This document shows, in pieces, positions 7,046 to 10,078 of a stretch of 10,078 nt of DNA (its first letter is position 1; each line of letters begins with the position of its first letter). The DNA is from Paraneptunicella sp964228975 (GTDB lineage Bacteria > Pseudomonadota > Gammaproteobacteria > Enterobacterales > Alteromonadaceae): the NCBI GenBank assembly GCA_964228975.1, contig CAXRCC010000112.1, positions 1-10,078 of the forward strand. Reading direction: 5' to 3'. The position numbers and the translations under genes were made by a program. The notes below the pieces were generated by a model, which worked only from the letters and a program-made list of their open reading frames with translations, was not told the origin of the DNA and ran no database searches.

Positions 7046-7441
7046 ATGTCGGAAACGATATATTCAATCGGGGAACTGTCCAGAGAATTTGACATTACTC
7101 CGCGATCCATCCGCTTTTATGAGGAACAAGGCTTACTTGCTCCCGAGCGCAATGGTCAAAACCGTGTATATAAAAAGAAAGATCGAGTAAGGCTAAGACT
7201 GATTTTACGAGGTAAACGCCTCGGTTTTTCCCTTTCCGAAGTCAAAACGCTATTTGAACTGTATGACGATAGCTCCAACTCACAGGCTCAGTTGGAGGCC
7301 ATGTTGCGCATGACGGAAGAAAAACGCGCCATCATGCTGCAACAAATGGACGATATCAAAATGTTAATGAGTGAACTGGATGACGTAGAAGCACGTTGTC
7401 GAGAAGAACTGGCTGAACTTAACGGAGGCTCAGACAAATGA
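7046..7441 (+). CDS. liuR: MerR-family transcriptional regulator of branched-chain amino acid degradation (LiuR)
   Basis: This 131-residue regulator starts with a winged helix-turn-helix of MerR type: YSIGELSREFDITPRSIRFY (6-25), the wing with EERNGQNRVY-like sequence (APERNGQNRVY, 32-42), and RLILRGKRLGFSLSEV (51-66). A long charged helix follows (about 80-125), suited to antiparallel coiled-coil dimerisation. There is no metal-binding Cys cluster (only Cys118), which fits control by an organic effector; in liu systems a pathway acyl-CoA is likely, but this is not shown here. The stop overlaps the liuA start by four bases (ATGA), so both are on one transcript. The ribosome site is poor: AAGG lies only two bases from the ATG, suggesting low expression. 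Identity rests on sequence type and on position directly before liuA and divergent from the thiolase gene. Confidence 0.9.
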   Translation: MSETIYSIGELSREFDITPRSIRFYEEQGLLAPERNGQNRVYKKKDRVRLRLILRGKRLGFSLSEVKTLFELYDDSSNSQAQLEAMLRMTEEKRAIMLQQMDDIKMLMSELDDVEARCREELAELNGGSDK

Positions 7442-8607
7442 ACGCACCCTACCCAACTCTCAACTTCGGTTTAGGCGAAGAAATCGATATGTTACGTGAC
7501 CAAGTGTACGCGTTCGCCCAAGGCGAAATTGCACCACTTGCAGAAAAAACCGACGCTGAAAACTACTTTCCTAACGATCTTTGGCCAAAACTGGGCGAAA
7601 TGGGCTTACTCGGTGTCACCGTTGCAGAAGAGTACGGCGGCGTAGACATGGGCTATTTAGCACACGTTATCGCAATGGAAGAAGTCAGCCGCGCTTCAGC
7701 GGGTATTGGTCTGAGCTACGGTGCACACTCTAACTTGTGTGTTAACCAAATCCACAAAAACGGCACGCCAGAACAAAAAGCAAAATACCTTCCTAAATTA
7801 GTGTCCGGTGAGCACATTGGCGCACTAGCAATGAGTGAGCCAAACGCGGGTTCTGACGTAGTAAGCATGAAACTTCGCGCCGAGAAAAAAGGCGATCACT
7901 ACGTGCTAAACGGCAACAAAATGTGGATCACTAACGGCCCAGACGCGCACACTTACGTTATTTATGCCAAAACAGACGTCAACGCAGGTTCTCGCGGTAT
8001 CACTGCCTTCATCGTAGAGCGTGACTTCCCTGGATTCTCACGCGCGCAAAAGCTAGACAAACTTGGCATGCGCTCTTCAAACACCTGTGAGCTGGTTTTC
8101 GATAACTGTGAAGTCCCAGTTGAAAACATTCTTGGCGAAGAAGGTGGCGGTGTTCGCGTATTAATGAGCGGACTAGACTACGAGCGCTTAGTGCTTTCAG
8201 GCGGCCCACTTGGCATCATGCAATCTTGTATGGATTTGGTTGTACCTTACATCCACGATCGTAAACAATTTGGTCAATCCATTGGTGAATTCCAATTGGT
8301 TCAAGGCAAAGTTGCCGACATGTACACGCAAATGAATGCCGCTCGCGCCTATGTTTACGCAGTCGCGCAATCTTGTGATCGTGGCGAAACCACGCGTAAA
8401 GATGCCGCAGGTGCCATTCTGTATTCCGCAGAGCTAGCAACAAAAATGGCATTAGATGCGATCCAGCTACTTGGCGGCAATGGCTACATTAACGAATTCC
8501 CGGCGGGTCGTTTATTACGTGACGCCAAGCTATACGAAATCGGCGCAGGGACATCTGAAATCCGCCGCATGCTGATTGGTCGTGAGTTATTCAAAGAGTC
8601 TGAATAA
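7438..8607 (+). CDS. liuA: isovaleryl-CoA dehydrogenase
   Basis: This flavoprotein oxidises isovaleryl-CoA to 3-methylcrotonyl-CoA in leucine degradation, passing electrons to electron-transfer flavoprotein. The 389 residues are the usual length. AMSEPNAGSD (131-140), MWITNGPDAHTY, Arg275 in RKQFGQSI and QLLGGNGY (343-350) are acyl-CoA dehydrogenase signatures. The decisive feature is the catalytic base: Glu249 in LDYERLVLSGGPLG sits where isovaleryl-CoA dehydrogenases carry it, while the position used by medium-chain enzymes is Ala370 in IGAGTSEIRR. The start is fixed by GGAGG (7424-7428) nine bases upstream, inside the end of liuR. Control is presumably by LiuR through the operator upstream of liuR. 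Confidence 0.95.
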   Translation: MNAPYPTLNFGLGEEIDMLRDQVYAFAQGEIAPLAEKTDAENYFPNDLWPKLGEMGLLGVTVAEEYGGVDMGYLAHVIAMEEVSRASAGIGLSYGAHSNLCVNQIHKNGTPEQKAKYLPKLVSGEHIGALAMSEPNAGSDVVSMKLRAEKKGDHYVLNGNKMWITNGPDAHTYVIYAKTDVNAGSRGITAFIVERDFPGFSRAQKLDKLGMRSSNTCELVFDNCEVPVENILGEEGGGVRVLMSGLDYERLVLSGGPLGIMQSCMDLVVPYIHDRKQFGQSIGEFQLVQGKVADMYTQMNAARAYVYAVAQSCDRGETTRKDAAGAILYSAELATKMALDAIQLLGGNGYINEFPAGRLLRDAKLYEIGAGTSEIRRMLIGRELFKESE

Positions 8608-8609
8608 TT

Positions 8610-8627
8610 TTCACAACAGAATGTGAA
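8610..8627. repeat. short inverted repeat after liuA
   Basis: TTCACA (8610-8615) and TGTGAA (8622-8627) form a perfect 6-bp stem with a six-base loop, beginning two bases after the liuA stop. It lacks a T tract and is too weak for a terminator; it could protect the 3' end of liuA mRNA. Confidence 0.4.
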
Positions 8628-8647
8628 TGTTTCGCCGTTGAGAATGC

Positions 8648-8676
8648 TTTTGAGACAGCCTGGTGTTGTCTCAAAA
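8648..8676. repeat. 10-bp perfect stem-loop in the liuA-liuB spacer
   Basis: TTTTGAGACA (8648-8657) pairs perfectly with TGTCTCAAAA (8667-8676) around the nine-base loop GCCTGGTGT, and GC on either side can extend the stem past one bulged A. The terminal A:U pairs could supply part of a terminator tail in either direction, but there is no separate T tract. It may act as an mRNA-stabilising or attenuating hairpin between liuA and liuB. Confidence 0.6.
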
Positions 8677-8710
8677 AGCCAAACATCGGCACTGAGGTGT
8701 AGATAGAAAA

Positions 8711-8749
8711 ATGATGAAAAAAGAAAACACGCTACAAGTTCATCCATGA
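8711..8749 (+). CDS. possible 12-residue leader peptide upstream of liuB
   Basis: Two tandem ATG codons open a frame encoding MMKKENTLQVHP, ending in a TGA inside the GTTCA/TGAAC hairpin. GAGG occurs about 13 bases upstream, too far for a good ribosome site. With a downstream hairpin and T-rich tract this looks superficially like an attenuator leader, but it holds a single Leu codon, so classical leucine attenuation is unlikely. It may be chance. Confidence 0.12.
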   Translation: MMKKENTLQVHP

Positions 8750-8781
8750 ACACTCGACCTCGGCATCCCTGCCTCGGACGG

Positions 8782-8829
8782 TTTTCTTTTCTTTCATCCT
8801 TTCTCTTCTCTCTTTATTTCTCACTATTT
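8782..8829 (+). other. G-free polypyrimidine tract upstream of liuB
   Basis: Forty-eight bases contain no G and very few A. The tract follows the GGCA/TGCC hairpin, so its first part (TTTTCTTTTCTTT) could serve as a weak terminator tail. CTCTCT at 8808-8813 can pair with the liuB ribosome site GGAGAG (8878-8883, one G-U pair), which could reduce translation. Whether it affects expression is unknown. Confidence 0.4.
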
Positions 8830-8834
8830 GTTTG

Positions 8835-8856
8835 GCTTAAGTTTCACAACTTAGGC
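8835..8856 (+). repeat. hairpin just upstream of liuB
   Basis: GCTTAAGTT (8835-8843) pairs with AACTTAGGC (8848-8856) around the loop TCAC, nine pairs in RNA with one U-G wobble. It ends 31 bases before the liuB start. Its left arm overlaps the right arm of the long-range repeat (8829-8838), so the two pairings exclude each other. Confidence 0.55.
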
Positions 8857-8887
8857 TCTGTCAAAACCTGTTGCACTGGAGAGTCAT

Positions 8888-10078
8888 GTGCCACAACTGA
8901 AAACCAAAATTAACGACAAATCTCAGGAATTTGCTGAAAACCAACAGCATATGTTGGACCAAGTGAATGACCTGCGTGACAAAATCGCTCAAATTAAATT
9001 AGGTGGCGGAGAGAAGTCTAATAAACGCCACACCGACAGAGGTAAGCTACTTCCTCGCGAGCGTATCAATGCCCTACTGGATCCGGGCTCACCTTTCTTA
9101 GAGTTTTCCCAACTAGCAGCATGGGAAGTGTATGAAGATTACGTGCCTGCAGCCGGTATTATTTGCGGTATTGGCCGTGTATCTGGTCAAGAATGCGTTA
9201 TTGTTGCCAACGACGCCACGGTAAAAGGCGGCACTTACTACCCGCTCACGGTGAAAAAACACCTTCGCGCGCAAACCATCGCAGAACAAAACAACCTACC
9301 GTGTATTTACTTGGTTGATTCAGGCGGTGCAAACTTACCTCGCCAAGACGATGTTTTCCCGGATCGCGAACACTTTGGTCGCATCTTCTTCAACCAAGCG
9401 AATTTATCTGGCCAGAACATTCCGCAAATTGCGGTCGTTATGGGCTCGTGTACAGCGGGCGGCGCATATGTTCCGGCTATGGCTGACGAGTCCATCATTG
9501 TTAAAAACCAAGGCACTATTTTCCTAGGTGGACCGCCGCTTGTAAAAGCAGCTACCGGTGAAGTCGTTAGCGCAGAAGACTTAGGTGGCGGCGATGTACA
9601 CTGTCGTACATCCGGTGTGGTAGATCACCTTGCCAATAACGATCACCACGCATTGCAACTTGCACGTGATGCGGTGGCACGATTAAATCGCACGAAACAG
9701 CCAAACATTGATATTCGCGCTCCGCAAGAACCCCTTTACGACCCCAAAAGCATTTACGGCGTCATTCCCAAAGATCCACGTAAGCCTTACGACGTACGAG
9801 AAGTCATCTCTCGTGTAGTGGATGGCTCTGAATTCGACGAGTTTAAATCACTGTACGGCACAACCCTCGTCTGTGGTTTTGCTCGTATCATGGGATACCC
9901 GGTAGGCATCGTTGCAAACAACGGCATTCTGTTCTCAGAATCGGCCCTGAAAGGCGCACACTTCATCGAGCTTTGTGCGCAGCGCAAAATTCCACTGGTA
10001 TTCCTGCAAAACATCACTGGCTTTATGGTGGGTAAGCAATACGAATCGGGCGGCATCGCGAAAAATGGCGCCAAAATG
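8888..10078 (+). CDS. liuB: methylcrotonyl-CoA carboxylase, carboxyltransferase (beta) subunit, 3' end missing
   Basis: The frame is open to the right edge, showing 397 of roughly 535 expected residues. The subunit transfers carboxyl from biotin on the partner alpha subunit to 3-methylcrotonyl-CoA, the step after LiuA. Landmarks are LGGGEKSNKRHTDRGKLLPR (38-57), GGTYYPLTVKKHLRAQ, DSGGANLPRQDDVFPDREHF (144-163), the oxyanion-type GSCTAGGAY (186-194), FLGGPPLVKAATGE, and ITGFMVGKQYESGGIAKNGA near the edge. The DSGGANLPRQ-DVFPD segment separates it from propionyl-CoA and acetyl-CoA carboxylases. The start is GTG at 8888 with GGAG (8878-8881) six bases upstream; an in-frame stop at 8852 rules out any long extension, and ATG 8886 is in another frame and stops after four codons. 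The 280-base gap to liuA is unusually long. The remaining liu genes, including the biotin subunit, probably lie to the right. Confidence 0.95.
   Translation, partial: MPQLKTKINDKSQEFAENQQHMLDQVNDLRDKIAQIKLGGGEKSNKRHTDRGKLLPRERINALLDPGSPFLEFSQLAAWEVYEDYVPAAGIICGIGRVSGQECVIVANDATVKGGTYYPLTVKKHLRAQTIAEQNNLPCIYLVDSGGANLPRQDDVFPDREHFGRIFFNQANLSGQNIPQIAVVMGSCTAGGAYVPAMADESIIVKNQGTIFLGGPPLVKAATGEVVSAEDLGGGDVHCRTSGVVDHLANNDHHALQLARDAVARLNRTKQPNIDIRAPQEPLYDPKSIYGVIPKDPRKPYDVREVISRVVDGSEFDEFKSLYGTTLVCGFARIMGYPVGIVANNGILFSESALKGAHFIELCAQRKIPLVFLQNITGFMVGKQYESGGIAKNGAKM

Larger units (their letters stand above)
8676..8838. repeat. nested inverted-repeat element (possible MITE-like or regulatory insert)
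   Basis: AAGCCAAACA (8676-8685) is the exact complement of TGTTTGGCTT (8829-8838), enclosing 143 bases. Inside, the purine run 8713-8728 (GATG then A-rich, ending GAAAAC) pairs with the pyrimidine run 8781-8798 with a small bulge and mismatch. Inside that are two small hairpins: GTTCA-TCCA-TGAAC (8738-8751) and GGCA-TCCC-TGCC (8762-8773), with near-identical loops. CCTCGG occurs twice, 14 bases apart (8758 and 8772). The symmetric architecture resembles dispersed extragenic repeats or miniature inverted-repeat elements, but copy number cannot be judged from one window and no clear target duplication is seen. Confidence 0.5.

Noticed and set aside
8610..8627. TTCACA-N6-TGTGAA resembles a CRP site.
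   Set aside because: CRP sites read TGTGA-N6-TCACA; here the half-sites are turned inside out, and the location just after the liuA stop does not suit a promoter.
8648..8676. The TTTTGAGACA/TGTCTCAAAA stem-loop as a full intrinsic terminator after liuA.
   Set aside because: No T tract follows the stem on either strand and the stem is not GC-rich, so it is listed as a repeat only.
8609..8850. TTTCACAAC occurs at 8609-8617 and 8842-8850, like a 9-bp target-site duplication around an inserted element.
   Set aside because: A 9-base direct repeat in a 280-base spacer has a rough chance probability near 0.15, the enclosed ends (8618 and 8841) show no inverted repeats, and the copies do not border the 10-bp inverted pair at 8676/8838.

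Overview
The window looks like chromosomal DNA of a marine gammaproteobacterium of the Alteromonadales type. This is judged from the leucine/isovalerate (liu) catabolic cluster with its MerR-type regulator LiuR and a divergent thiolase, from moderate GC, and from the style of the proteins. No species can be named from the sequence alone. There are nine protein genes (two cut by the window edges), no rRNA or tRNA, no CRISPR and no recognisable transposase.

Left part (1-1487): the 3' portion of a secreted M35 (aspzincin) zinc metalloendopeptidase gene, followed 16 bases later by a small exported, probably lipid-anchored protein. The small protein looks like a free-standing copy of the protease's N-terminal propeptide-like domain, so the two may form a protease/inhibitor or protease/chaperone pair.

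Middle (1651-5521): an AAA+ ATPase/GTPase of the McrB family with an EVE/PUA-like N-terminal domain but no McrC nuclease partner. Where mcrC would be expected there is instead an exported serine hydrolase of the class C beta-lactamase fold, only four bases downstream or overlapping, depending on the start codon. A 180-base gap with nothing clear in it (4733-4912) then leads to a two-helix membrane protein with a C-terminal Coa1-like domain. A strong stem-loop at 5567-5610 separates it from the convergent thiolase gene.

Right part (5642-10078): branched-chain amino acid (leucine) degradation. The acetyl-CoA acetyltransferase gene runs leftward. A 222-base divergent region carries a conspicuous double palindromic operator next to liuR. 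LiuR, isovaleryl-CoA dehydrogenase (liuA) and the carboxyltransferase subunit of methylcrotonyl-CoA carboxylase (liuB, cut by the right edge) run rightward. LiuA oxidises isovaleryl-CoA to 3-methylcrotonyl-CoA and LiuB, with the biotin subunit expected beyond the edge, carboxylates it. The acetoacetate made at the end of the pathway can, once activated to its CoA ester, be cleaved by the thiolase. liuR and liuA overlap by four bases. liuA and liuB are separated by an unusual 280-base spacer packed with nested inverted repeats and a pyrimidine tract, the most striking non-coding sequence in the window.
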